From positions 1-33,091 of the forward strand of contig NZ_BMYK01000045.1 of NCBI RefSeq assembly GCF_014652235.1: a stretch of DNA of 33,091 nt, written 5' to 3'. Below the pieces are notes generated by a model that worked only from the letters and a program-made list of their open reading frames with translations, did not search any database and was not told where the DNA came from. This stretch comes from Pseudorhodoferax aquiterrae (GTDB lineage: Bacteria; Pseudomonadota; Gammaproteobacteria; Burkholderiales; Burkholderiaceae_C). Of the stretch, positions 26,221 through 32,896 are shown piece by piece; the stretch's first letter is position 1, and each line of letters opens with the position of its first letter. The translations under genes and the position numbers were made by a program.

Positions 26221-26808
26221 ATGCAACGCATTGCCCTGACCGCCCTGGCGACCGCCGCCGCTTCGATCCTGCTGGCCGCAGGCTCTGCCCACGCGCAGAG
26301 CGCCACCTACGTGGTCGAGCCGACGCACACCTTCGCCACCTTCGAGATCAGCCACTTCGGCGCGGCCGTGAACCGTGGCCGCTTCGAGAAGAAGGAAGGC
26401 CAGATCACGCTGGACAAGGCGGCCAAGACCGGCAAGGTCGAGATCACCTTCCAGATTGCCTCCATCAGCACCGGCACGCCGCCGTTCGACAAGCATCTGC
26501 AAAGCGCCGACATCTTCGACGCCGCCCAGTTCCCGACCGCCACCTTCGTGGGCGACAAGTTCACCTGGAACGGCGACAAGGTCAGCGAAGTGGCCGGCAC
26601 CATGACGATCAAGGGCAAGAGCCAGCCCGTGACCTTCAAGGCCAAGCAGTTCAACTGCTACGAGAGCCCCATGCTCAAGCGCGAGGTCTGCGGCGGCGAC
26701 TTCGAGACCACGATCGACCGCACCGCCTTCGGCGTGGACTACGGCATCAAGTTCGGCGTGCCCAAGGAAGTGCGCATCGTGGCCCAGATCGAGGCCATCA
26801 AGCAGTAA
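26221..26808 (+). CDS. YceI-family periplasmic protein, second copy
   Basis: A 195-residue exported YceI protein. After a signal peptide ending HAQS it begins ATYVVEPTHTFATFEISHFG, then TGTPPFDKHLQSADIFDAAQ, and ends DRTAFGVDYGIKFGVPKEVR, all classic for the family. It is closer to the standard YceI pattern than the first copy. It has two Cys in the late part (FNCYESPMLKREVCGGDF) that could form a disulfide. CCGGAG precedes the ATG. It is the last gene of the cybB-yceI-yceI set. Confidence 0.95.
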   Translation: MQRIALTALATAAASILLAAGSAHAQSATYVVEPTHTFATFEISHFGAAVNRGRFEKKEGQITLDKAAKTGKVEITFQIASISTGTPPFDKHLQSADIFDAAQFPTATFVGDKFTWNGDKVSEVAGTMTIKGKSQPVTFKAKQFNCYESPMLKREVCGGDFETTIDRTAFGVDYGIKFGVPKEVRIVAQIEAIKQ

Positions 26809-26867
26809 GCGCCGCACCCCCTACACTGCCCCCCACCCAGAACCGATCACAACAAGGGGGAGTGAAC

Positions 26868-27773
26868 ATGCGATACATCCTGCCGCGCTTCGTCGCGGCT
26901 TTTTTGCTGGCTTGCGCGCTCGGCAGCCAGGCCGCCGACGACGCCAAGCCCTCGCCGCAGGAGGCCGAACTGGCAGCGGCGTACAAGGCCGCGCAGGACA
27001 CGCACCAGGCCGGCCCTGCCGCCATCGCCTTGCGCAACCAGGCCCATCTGCAACTGCCCGCGGGCTACCTCTGGATTCCGCAACCCGCGGCAGGGCAGCT
27101 CATGCAGGCCATGGGCAACCGTACCGACGACAGCCTGGTCGGCACCATCTATCCAGCGGGCGAAGGCGAGTGGTTCGTGGTCGTCCAGTTCGTCCAGGAG
27201 GGCTACATCAAGGACGACGACGCCAAGGACTGGAACGCCGACGAACTGCTGAGCAGCCTGCGCGAAGGCACGGAAGCGGCCAACGAGGAACGCGCCAAGC
27301 GCGGCATCGAGGCCATCGAGGTGGTGGGCTGGGCCCAAACGCCCCAGTACGACACGGCCACGCACCGGCTGGTCTGGTCGGCGCTGACACGTGGCAAGGG
27401 CGACACCAGCGGCACGCAGGGCGTGAACTACAACACCTATGCGCTGGGCCGCGAGGGCTACATCAGCCTGAACCTGGTGACGGCAGCCAATGCGCTGGAG
27501 AAGTACAAGCCCGAGGCCATGGCGCTGCTGGGCGCGCTGCAGTACGACGAAGGCAAGCGCTACGCAGATTTCAACAGCAGCACGGACAAGGTCGCGGCCT
27601 ACGGGCTGACGGCCCTGGTCGCGGGCGCCGCGGCCAAGAAGCTGGGCTTGCTGGCCGTGATCGCGGCCTTCCTGGCCAAGTTCGCCAAGGTGGCGGTCGT
27701 GGCCGGGGGTGCGGCGATCTGGGGCTTCGCCAAGCTGTTCGGCAAGAAGAAGGCCGAGGGCCCGAAGGCCTGA
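26868..27773 (+). CDS. DUF2167 family membrane protein
   Basis: A 301-residue protein of unknown function. It has a signal peptide (about residues 1-22, ending SQAAD), then a periplasmic domain with the DUF2167 features LPAGYLWIPQPAAGQLMQAM, EGEWFVVVQFVQEGYIKDDD, AKDWNADELLSSL and VVGWAQTPQYD. It ends in a hydrophobic region (about 235-285) and a Lys-rich tail (GFAKLFGKKKAEG). ATG 26868 is chosen over GTG 26862 because AAGGGGGAG is then at proper spacing. The M50 protease gene begins one base after its stop. DUF2167 genes are often found beside such proteases, suggesting the protein is a substrate or partner. Confidence 0.9.
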   Translation: MRYILPRFVAAFLLACALGSQAADDAKPSPQEAELAAAYKAAQDTHQAGPAAIALRNQAHLQLPAGYLWIPQPAAGQLMQAMGNRTDDSLVGTIYPAGEGEWFVVVQFVQEGYIKDDDAKDWNADELLSSLREGTEAANEERAKRGIEAIEVVGWAQTPQYDTATHRLVWSALTRGKGDTSGTQGVNYNTYALGREGYISLNLVTAANALEKYKPEAMALLGALQYDEGKRYADFNSSTDKVAAYGLTALVAGAAAKKLGLLAVIAAFLAKFAKVAVVAGGAAIWGFAKLFGKKKAEGPKA

Positions 27774-27774
27774 G

Positions 27775-28488
27775 GTGAAGCTGCTCCTGCTGCTGCTCAG
27801 CGCCGGCAAGCTGGGCAAGTTGCTGACCACCGGCGGGACCATGCTGGTCTCCGTGGTGGCCTATGCCTTCGTGTTCGGCTGGCGCTATGCGGCCGGTTTC
27901 GTCGCTCTGATCTTCGTGCACGAGATGGGCCACTTCCTGGCGGCGCGCCAACGCGGCCTGGCCGTCGGCGCGCCGACCTTCATTCCCTTCGTCGGCGCCT
28001 GGATCGAACTGAAGGACCAGCCGCGCGATGCGGAGACCGAGGCCTGGATCGGTTTCGCCGGCCCGCTGCTGGGCAGCATCGCGGCGCTGGCCTGCTACTT
28101 CGCGGCGCGCGAGAGCGACAGCCGCCTGCTGCTCGCGCTGGCCTACGCCGGCTTCTTCCTGAACCTGTTCAACCTGATTCCGCTGTCGCCGTTCGACGGC
28201 GGGCGCATCACGGCCGTGCTGTCGCCGCGCATCTGGCTGCTCGGCGTGCCGGTGCTCGTGGCCATCTTCTTCTGGCGGCCGAGCCCACTGCTGGTGCTGA
28301 TGGCCGTGCTGGCCGCGCCCCAGGTGCTCAAGGCCTGGCGCTACGATCCGCAGGCGCCGGAGAACCGCGCCTACTACGCGGCTTCTGCCGAAACGCGGCT
28401 GAGCTACGCGCTGTACTACCTGGGGCTGCTGGCCTTCCTGGCGGTCATGGCGCACGACACCCACGAGATGCTGGGCGCCTTGCGCTGA
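27775..28488 (+). CDS. Site-2-type (M50) membrane zinc metalloprotease
   Basis: A 237-residue multi-pass intramembrane protease. The zinc motif is FVHEMGHFLAA (H49, E50, H53), and the third ligand is the Asp of NLIPLSPFDGGRI (D141). At least five hydrophobic segments are visible. GTG 27775 (MKLLLLLLSAGKLG) overlaps nothing and sits 1 nt after the DUF2167 stop, which implies translational coupling. No PDZ domain is seen, so it is the compact type. It may cleave membrane-bound stress or signalling proteins; the target is not evident. The gene ends 6 nt from the convergent nucleotidyltransferase gene. Confidence 0.88.
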   Translation: MKLLLLLLSAGKLGKLLTTGGTMLVSVVAYAFVFGWRYAAGFVALIFVHEMGHFLAARQRGLAVGAPTFIPFVGAWIELKDQPRDAETEAWIGFAGPLLGSIAALACYFAARESDSRLLLALAYAGFFLNLFNLIPLSPFDGGRITAVLSPRIWLLGVPVLVAIFFWRPSPLLVLMAVLAAPQVLKAWRYDPQAPENRAYYAASAETRLSYALYYLGLLAFLAVMAHDTHEMLGALR

Positions 28489-28494
28489 GGCGGC

Positions 28495-29061
28495 TCAGGC
28501 CGCGGGTACGACGGTCAGCCAGGGCCAACGCGCACGGTAGCTCTCGGCCTTGCGCAGAAACAGCGCAGGCGCCGGGTGCCAGGGATTCATGCGCAACACA
28601 CCGGCCGCCAGTTCCTCCAGCCCGTGCGGCGCATACAGCGCGCCGCCGGACAGTTCCAGGCCCACGCAGGTGCAGGCGACCAGATAACGGTCGATGCCGT
28701 CGCGCGCGCTCCTGAGCTGCGGATAGTCCATGCCGAAGCGCTGCGGGTACCACAGGTGCACGCGCGCCTGGTTCTTGACCTCGACCTCCACGCCGAGGTC
28801 GGCCGTGCGTTCGCGCACCTGGCGGATCACGGCGTCCTCGGCCTCCCAGGACAGGTCGCGGTCGTCGAAGTAGAAGACGTCGTAGTCCTTCACGCCCCAA
28901 GCGGGCGCGCGGCCGGCCTGCCGGTTCCAGACCGTCTGGTACAGGCAGCCGGCGACCAGAAAGCCCTGCGGCAAGCCCATCGGCGCGAGGCGTTCGACCA
29001 GCGTCGCGTTGACCGGATTGGCCAGCGCGCCCGCGACCAGGCCTTCGGCGGAGAGCCCCAT
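28495..29061 (-). CDS. Nucleotidyltransferase-like protein (NTP_transf_6 / COG3575)
   Basis: A 188-residue cytosolic protein of the uncharacterised NTP_transf_6 group. It has the GFLVAGCLYQTVWNRQ stretch and the acidic KDYDVFYFDDRDLSWEAED (about 58-76), where the spaced Asp residues would bind metal for nucleotidyl transfer. Other family stretches are LWYPQRFGMDYPQLRSA and GLEELAAGVLRMNP. Substrate and product are not known. ATG 29061 is 3 nt after the stop of the isochorismatase-type gene, so the pair is probably co-transcribed. Confidence 0.85.
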   Translation of the reverse strand: MGLSAEGLVAGALANPVNATLVERLAPMGLPQGFLVAGCLYQTVWNRQAGRAPAWGVKDYDVFYFDDRDLSWEAEDAVIRQVRERTADLGVEVEVKNQARVHLWYPQRFGMDYPQLRSARDGIDRYLVACTCVGLELSGGALYAPHGLEELAAGVLRMNPWHPAPALFLRKAESYRARWPWLTVVPAA

Positions 29062-29064
29062 GCC

Positions 29065-29661
29065 CTACTTGATCAGCGCGTGCACGGCCTTGAATTCGGG
29101 GTGCTCGGCCGTCTCCAGCCACTCGAACAGCACCATCTCGGTGGTCACGAGTTCGGCGCCGGCGCCGGCCAGGCGGTCGAAGGCGGCGTCGCGGTTGCGC
29201 TCGGTGCGCGAGCCGCAGGCGTCGGTCACGACCCAGACCTCCATCTCCTCCTCGAGCAATTCCAGCGCGGTCTGCAGCAGGCAGACATGGGCCTCGCAAC
29301 CCGCGATGACGATGCTGCCGCGCTCGGGCTCGGCCGGCTTCTGCAGGTGCTTGGGCAGGCTGCGCGCATTGCCGCCGGCCGGCTTGGCCGGCGGCTGCAG
29401 CCATTCGCCCAGGCCTTCGGCCACGGCGCTGAAGTGCATCTTGGCCAGGGTGCGCTGGCACAGCGCGCGCAGCTCGGGCAGATTGGGCCCCAGCCTGGAA
29501 GGGTTCTGCTCCGTGCCCCAGACCGGCACCTCGAGCCGTTGCGCGGCCTGCGCCAGCCGGAGCGCGTTGGCAGCCACCTCGGCATGGCCGGCGATGGCCG
29601 GCATGAGCTTTTGCTGGTAGTCGACCAGCACGAGTTGGGAGGTGGAGGCTTGCAGCAGCAT
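29065..29661 (-). CDS. Isochorismatase-family cysteine hydrolase
   Basis: A 198-residue cysteine hydrolase of the isochorismatase/YcaC type. The triad is visible: Asp in LVLVDYQQKL (D14), Lys in TLAKMHFSAV (about 84), and Cys in GCEAHVCLLQTALELL (about 129). Other family stretches are RLEVPVWGTEQNP and FKAVHALIK at the end. The reaction is not predictable from the sequence; isochorismatase itself is unlikely without siderophore genes. ATG 29661 is chosen because the Asp then lies near residue 14, the normal place. It is followed on the same strand by the nucleotidyltransferase gene. Confidence 0.9.
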   Translation of the reverse strand: MLLQASTSQLVLVDYQQKLMPAIAGHAEVAANALRLAQAAQRLEVPVWGTEQNPSRLGPNLPELRALCQRTLAKMHFSAVAEGLGEWLQPPAKPAGGNARSLPKHLQKPAEPERGSIVIAGCEAHVCLLQTALELLEEEMEVWVVTDACGSRTERNRDAAFDRLAGAGAELVTTEMVLFEWLETAEHPEFKAVHALIK

Positions 29662-29732
29662 GGGAATCGTCGGTCTTGGAAAAAGCCAGCCATGATAGGT
29701 GGGCGGCCCCGGCCCCTGCGGCGCCCGGACGC

Positions 29733-29757
29733 AAAAAAGCCCCGCGCGGGCGGGGCT
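29733..29757 (-). terminator. Rho-independent terminator of the PEP-CTERM gene
   Basis: On the minus strand a perfect 8-bp stem, AGCCCCGC with GCGGGGCT and a 4-nt loop (29738-29757), is followed by six T. It lies 22 nt after the PEP-CTERM gene stop, so it isolates that gene from the isochorismatase pair downstream. Confidence 0.85.
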
Positions 29758-29779
29758 CCGGGTGAGCGCGATGGGCGCT

Positions 29780-30691
29780 TCAGCTGCGGTGGCCTGCGCG
29801 CTTGCCGCGCCGTGCGGCACCCAAGGCCACCAGCGCCAGACCGGCCAGCACCAGCGTGCCCGGCTCCGGCACATCGTTGCGCGACTGGAACCGGTAGCCG
29901 GCGATGGCCAGCTCGTCGAAGCCCGGATCCATGTCGCGCAGAGACATCTGGATCACGATGGAATCGCTCGGCAGGTAGCCGCCACTGTAGAGGTCGAAGG
30001 TCGGGAAGACCGCAAAGTAGTCGGGCTTGCCGCTGCCGTTGGTGGTCCAGGTGTAGGTGTTGGCGCTGGGCGTGAGGATGTTGCAGTCGCCCAGAGGCAG
30101 GTCCGGATTGGCGCCGACCGTGGGATGGCCGCAGGAGGTGACGCGGGCATCGACGTCGTAGGTTCCGTTGGCCACCGTGTCCAGCGCGAATTCCTCCAGC
30201 AAGGTGCCGCCACGGTAGACCGCCACGCGGCCGGAAATCAGCATGTTGGGGTTCTGCTGGTTCTCGTTGTGGTCGAACACGAACAAGGGCTGGTAGGCCG
30301 TGCCGCCGATGGTCAGCAGCGTGCGCAGCGCCTCGACAGTGCCCGCCGCGCCGATGCCCCATGTGCCGTCGAAGCTGCCGGTCTGGCCTGCGTCCATCGG
30401 CGCCGCGAACGGGGAAGGATTCGCCACGCCGTTGTTGGAGTACACGATGACGCCCAGCGTGCCGGAACCGACCGCGAAGTCGAACACGCTGTTGTTGCCC
30501 GGCATCAGGCCGGCCGCCTGTTGCTGGGCCAGCAGGGACGAGGAATAAACCAGTGCCTGGTCGAACTGTTGGGGGCCGATGCCGTCGATCGGCGCGGTCG
30601 GCAAGGTAACGGTGGCCACGGCGTGGGCCGAGTGCGCAGCGCCTACAGCCAAGGCAGCTGCAACGAGAACTGAGCGAATGGAGCGAGACAT
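29780..30691 (-). CDS. PEP-CTERM sorting-domain protein
   Basis: A 303-residue exported protein with a signal peptide (MSRSIRSVLVAAALAVGAAH, ending SAHA) and the C-terminal sorting signal VPEPGTLVLAGLALVALGAA followed by basic RRGKR. Exosortase is known to recognise such signals and deliver proteins to the outside, often with exopolysaccharide. The body is Asn/Thr/Gly-rich and low in Lys, with TYTWTTNGSGKPDYFAVFPT, and its two Cys (SCGHP, GDCN) could bond. No enzyme motif is seen. GGAGG lies 5 nt before ATG 30691, chosen over an upstream ATG within the control region. A sigma-54 promoter precedes it. No exosortase gene is in the window. Confidence 0.9.
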   Translation of the reverse strand: MSRSIRSVLVAAALAVGAAHSAHAVATVTLPTAPIDGIGPQQFDQALVYSSSLLAQQQAAGLMPGNNSVFDFAVGSGTLGVIVYSNNGVANPSPFAAPMDAGQTGSFDGTWGIGAAGTVEALRTLLTIGGTAYQPLFVFDHNENQQNPNMLISGRVAVYRGGTLLEEFALDTVANGTYDVDARVTSCGHPTVGANPDLPLGDCNILTPSANTYTWTTNGSGKPDYFAVFPTFDLYSGGYLPSDSIVIQMSLRDMDPGFDELAIAGYRFQSRNDVPEPGTLVLAGLALVALGAARRGKRAGHRS

Positions 30692-30704
30692 GGGTGCCTC
30701 CGTT

Positions 30705-30732
30705 GTTTGTGTGAAGTGGGGACCACACAAAC
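30705..30732. promoter_or_regulatory. Perfect 9-bp inverted repeat before the PEP-CTERM gene
   Basis: GTTTGTGTG (30705-30713) and CACACAAAC (30724-30732) are exact inverted repeats separated by 10 bp. On the minus strand they span about -10 to +17 of the predicted sigma-54 start site and end 3 nt from the Shine-Dalgarno. It could be a regulator site or a leader hairpin. Confidence 0.6.
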
Positions 30733-30748
30733 AGCAGAAATCGGGCCA
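30733..30748 (-). promoter_or_regulatory. Sigma-54 (RpoN) promoter of the PEP-CTERM gene
   Basis: The minus strand reads TGGCCCGATTTCTGCT. Against the consensus TGGCACG-N4-TTGCT it has GG and GC exactly 10 bp apart and two substitutions. The start site would be near 30722, about 30 nt before the ATG. PEP-CTERM genes in floc-forming betaproteobacteria are known to depend on RpoN and PrsK/PrsR. Confidence 0.65.
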
Positions 30749-30794
30749 TGTGCATACGATTCGTCGGATTTCCCTCTGAACGAACTATGCAAGT

Positions 30795-30810
30795 CGTGGC
30801 ATATGTCACG
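30795..30810. promoter_or_regulatory. Palindrome upstream of the sigma-54 promoter, possible enhancer site
   Basis: CGTGGCATATGTCACG is a 16-bp palindrome with one mismatched pair, centred about 80 bp upstream of the predicted start site. That is the usual distance for an enhancer-binding protein that activates a sigma-54 promoter. PrsR is the obvious candidate, but its site is unknown to me. Confidence 0.5.
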
Positions 30811-30880
30811 CGAAGCCGGTTTTCGATGGCAAGAACGCCGACACCGCTCTGGAGCGGGAGCTGCGCGCTTTGCTTGCAAA

Positions 30881-32032
30881 TCAGGGAGCGCCCACGAGCC
30901 GCAACAGCTGGCCGTTGCCGGCATCGGTCAATACGTAGAGCAGGCCATCGGGGCCCTGGCGCACGTCGCGCACGCGCTGGTCCACGTCCTCCAGCAGTCG
31001 CTGCTCGCGCACCACCTGGCCGGCGGCGTCCAGTTCCAGCCGATGGAGCCGGCCGAACTTCAGCGACCCCACGAACAGGCTGCCCTGCCAGGCCCTGCCG
31101 TAGCGCTCGCTGCTCAGGAAGGCCATGCCCGAGGGCGCGATCGAGGGCACCCAGTATTTGAGTGGCTGCTCCATCCCGGCCTTCTCGGTCAGACCCTCGC
31201 CGATGCGGGCGCCGCCATAGTTCACGCCGTGCGTGATGACCGGCCAGCCGTAGTTGCGGCCCGGCTGGATCAGGTTGATCTCGTCGCCGCCCTGGGCGCC
31301 GTGCTCGTGCGTCCACAGCCGGCCATCCGGCGCCAGCGTCGCGCCCTGCAGGTTGCGGTGGCCGTAGCTCCAGATCTCGGGCAGGGCCCCGGCACGGCCG
31401 GCGAACGGGTTGTCGCGCGGCACGCTGCCGTCCTTGCCCACGCGCACGACCTTGCCGTGGTGGTTGTCCAGGGTCTGCGCGTCGGCCATGCGGCTGTAGC
31501 GGTCGCCCAGGGTCAGGAACAGCGTGCCGTCGGGCTTGCCGTCCACCTGGCGTTCGACGATGCGGCAGCCGAAGTGCGCGCTGCTGGCCACCTTGGGTTT
31601 CTGGCTGAAGACCACGCGCAAGTCCTCCAGGCGCGTGCGGTCGTCCGACAGGCGCGCACGCGCCAGCGCCGTGCTGTTGCCGCCGCCGCGCGCGGCCGGC
31701 TCGCTGTAGCAGAAGTAGACGAGGCGGTTGTCGGCGAAGCCGCTGTCCAGCACCACGTCGAGCAGCCCGCCCTGGCCGCCGGCCGCGATCTCGGGCAGAC
31801 CGGCCAGCGGCGCACCAAGCCGGCCGTCGGGCTCGACCACGCGCATGCGGCCGGGCCGCTCGGTGACGAGGAAGCGGCCTTCGGGCAGGAAGGCCAGGCC
31901 CCAGGGGTTCTGCAGCCCGGCCGCCACGGGCTGGGTGCGCAGTGGCGACTGGGCAGCGGCGGGCCACGCGAGAACGAGGCTCAGGCCGGCCAGCACGGGG
32001 CCGATCCGGCGCGCAAACGAAGACAGAGACAT
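30881..32032 (-). CDS. PQQ-dependent sugar dehydrogenase (YliI/Asd-like)
   Basis: A 383-residue periplasmic six-bladed propeller of the soluble glucose/sorbosone dehydrogenase family. It oxidises aldose sugars with PQQ. The signal peptide runs from MSLSSFARRIGPVLAGLS to PAAAQ. Family stretches are AGLQNPWGLAFLPEGRFLVT, GGQGGLLDVVLD, SSAHFGCRIV with the catalytic His, LTLGDRYSRM, NHHGKVVRV, YGHRNLQG, WTHEHGAQGGDEINLI and GRNYGWPVITHGVNYGG. ATG 32032 is chosen over the upstream frame because the signal peptide then starts normally; a weak AGGA lies upstream. The frame open to 32218 passes through the palindromic operator. PQQ biosynthesis genes are not in the window. Confidence 0.92.
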   Translation of the reverse strand: MSLSSFARRIGPVLAGLSLVLAWPAAAQSPLRTQPVAAGLQNPWGLAFLPEGRFLVTERPGRMRVVEPDGRLGAPLAGLPEIAAGGQGGLLDVVLDSGFADNRLVYFCYSEPAARGGGNSTALARARLSDDRTRLEDLRVVFSQKPKVASSAHFGCRIVERQVDGKPDGTLFLTLGDRYSRMADAQTLDNHHGKVVRVGKDGSVPRDNPFAGRAGALPEIWSYGHRNLQGATLAPDGRLWTHEHGAQGGDEINLIQPGRNYGWPVITHGVNYGGARIGEGLTEKAGMEQPLKYWVPSIAPSGMAFLSSERYGRAWQGSLFVGSLKFGRLHRLELDAAGQVVREQRLLEDVDQRVRDVRQGPDGLLYVLTDAGNGQLLRLVGAP

Positions 32033-32184
32033 GCGTTCAGATCCTGGAAATGCGCGTGCCTGGCGCCCACCGCGCCGCCATCCGCACGCCGCTTGGAGCA
32101 ATGCCTCACGCGATTCGTTCGGCTTCGATTCCAGCCTTTTGTAGGAGCAGCGGCCGCGTTTCTGTCGGAAAATTTGCCACGATG

Positions 32185-32203
32185 TTACAAATTTAATTTG
32201 TAA
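32185..32203. promoter_or_regulatory. Perfect 19-bp palindromic operator
   Basis: TTACAAATTTAATTTGTAA is a perfect palindrome about a central T, in an AT-rich island between the divergent PQQ dehydrogenase and NlpC/P60 genes. It overlaps a TAAATT -10 candidate of the dehydrogenase gene. Such a sequence is rare by chance in high-GC DNA. The regulator is not recognisable here. Confidence 0.7.
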
Positions 32204-32218
32204 ATCATTATGAATCAA
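32190..32218 (-). promoter_or_regulatory. Possible promoter of the PQQ dehydrogenase gene
   Basis: On the minus strand, TTGATT (32213-32218) and TAAATT (32190-32195) are 17 bp apart, with 4 of 6 matches each. The start codon is about 160 nt downstream. The -10 lies within the palindromic operator. Confidence 0.4.
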
Positions 32219-32240
32219 GCACTTGCAATGTTATTCTCGC

Positions 32241-32270
32241 TTGACGCCTGAATAGCGCAGGCCTTACTCT
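32241..32270 (+). promoter_or_regulatory. Possible promoter of the NlpC/P60 gene
   Basis: TTGACG (32241-32246) and TACTCT (32265-32270) are 18 bp apart, and the start codon is at 32279. Transcription would begin at or next to the ATG, and no Shine-Dalgarno is present, so the message could be leaderless. Confidence 0.4.
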
Positions 32271-32278
32271 CCCGCCCC

Positions 32279-32896
32279 ATGCCTCGCTGGACCGCCGTCT
32301 TCCTTCTCGCCTGCTGCGTCGCCAGCGCCGCCCAAGCCGCCCCCTCGGAGTCTCCCCTGCCGACCGCATCGCCCGAGATGCCGGCCGACATGCAGCGCGC
32401 ATTGGCCGAACGCGGTCTGGTGCGGCAGACCCTGGGCCACATCGAGCAGGTCGGCCAGACCATGCGCGACACCACGTCCGACCTGGTCGGCACGGCCATG
32501 GGCTTCCTGGGTGTGCCCTACCGGCGTGGCGGCAATTCGGCCGAATCGGGCTTCGATTGCAGCGGCTTCGTCCGGGCCGTGTACTCGCAGACCGTGGGCC
32601 TGGTGTTGCCGCGCCGCGCCAACGAGCAGGCCGCCGCCACCGACACGATCGAGAAGCGCGATCTGCAACCAGGCGACCTCGTGTTCTTCAACACCATGCG
32701 CCGCGCCTTCAGCCATGTGGGCATCTACGTGGGCGACGGCAAGTTCGTGCACGCCCCGCGCAGTGGCGCGAAGGTCCGTGTCGAAGACATGGACAGCAGC
32801 TACTGGAAGCGCCGCTTCGACGGCGCCCGCCGTGTCGAGACCGACACGCCGCTGGACGCCAGCGCGCTGACCAGGTTGGGCGCCGGCGGCAACTGA
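32279..32896 (+). CDS. Secreted NlpC/P60 (C40) peptidase
   Basis: A 205-residue exported cell-wall peptidase that would cleave peptidoglycan stem peptides. The signal peptide is MPRWTAVFLLACCVASAAQA. A helical linker follows, then the NlpC/P60 domain from about residue 70: GTAMGFLGVPYRRGG, catalytic Cys94 in FDCSGFVRAVYS, His146 in FSHVGIYVGDG, and His158 in KFVHAPRSG. The Cys-His-His triad is complete. Two Cys sit in the signal region, but there is no clear lipobox. The gene is divergent from the PQQ dehydrogenase gene, with the palindromic operator between. No ribosome-binding site precedes the ATG. Confidence 0.93.
   Translation: MPRWTAVFLLACCVASAAQAAPSESPLPTASPEMPADMQRALAERGLVRQTLGHIEQVGQTMRDTTSDLVGTAMGFLGVPYRRGGNSAESGFDCSGFVRAVYSQTVGLVLPRRANEQAAATDTIEKRDLQPGDLVFFNTMRRAFSHVGIYVGDGKFVHAPRSGAKVRVEDMDSSYWKRRFDGARRVETDTPLDASALTRLGAGGN

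Noticed and set aside
25031-26808. A fusion of cytochrome b561 and YceI.
   Set aside because: The three genes have separate starts, stops and, for the two YceI genes, ribosome-binding sites. They are neighbours, not a fusion.
29226-31967. A 913-codon minus-strand open frame across the isochorismatase, PEP-CTERM and PQQ dehydrogenase genes.
   Set aside because: It is a shadow of three real genes in other frames. Its translation is Arg/Pro/Ala-rich with no family motif, and it crosses the strong terminator at 29733.
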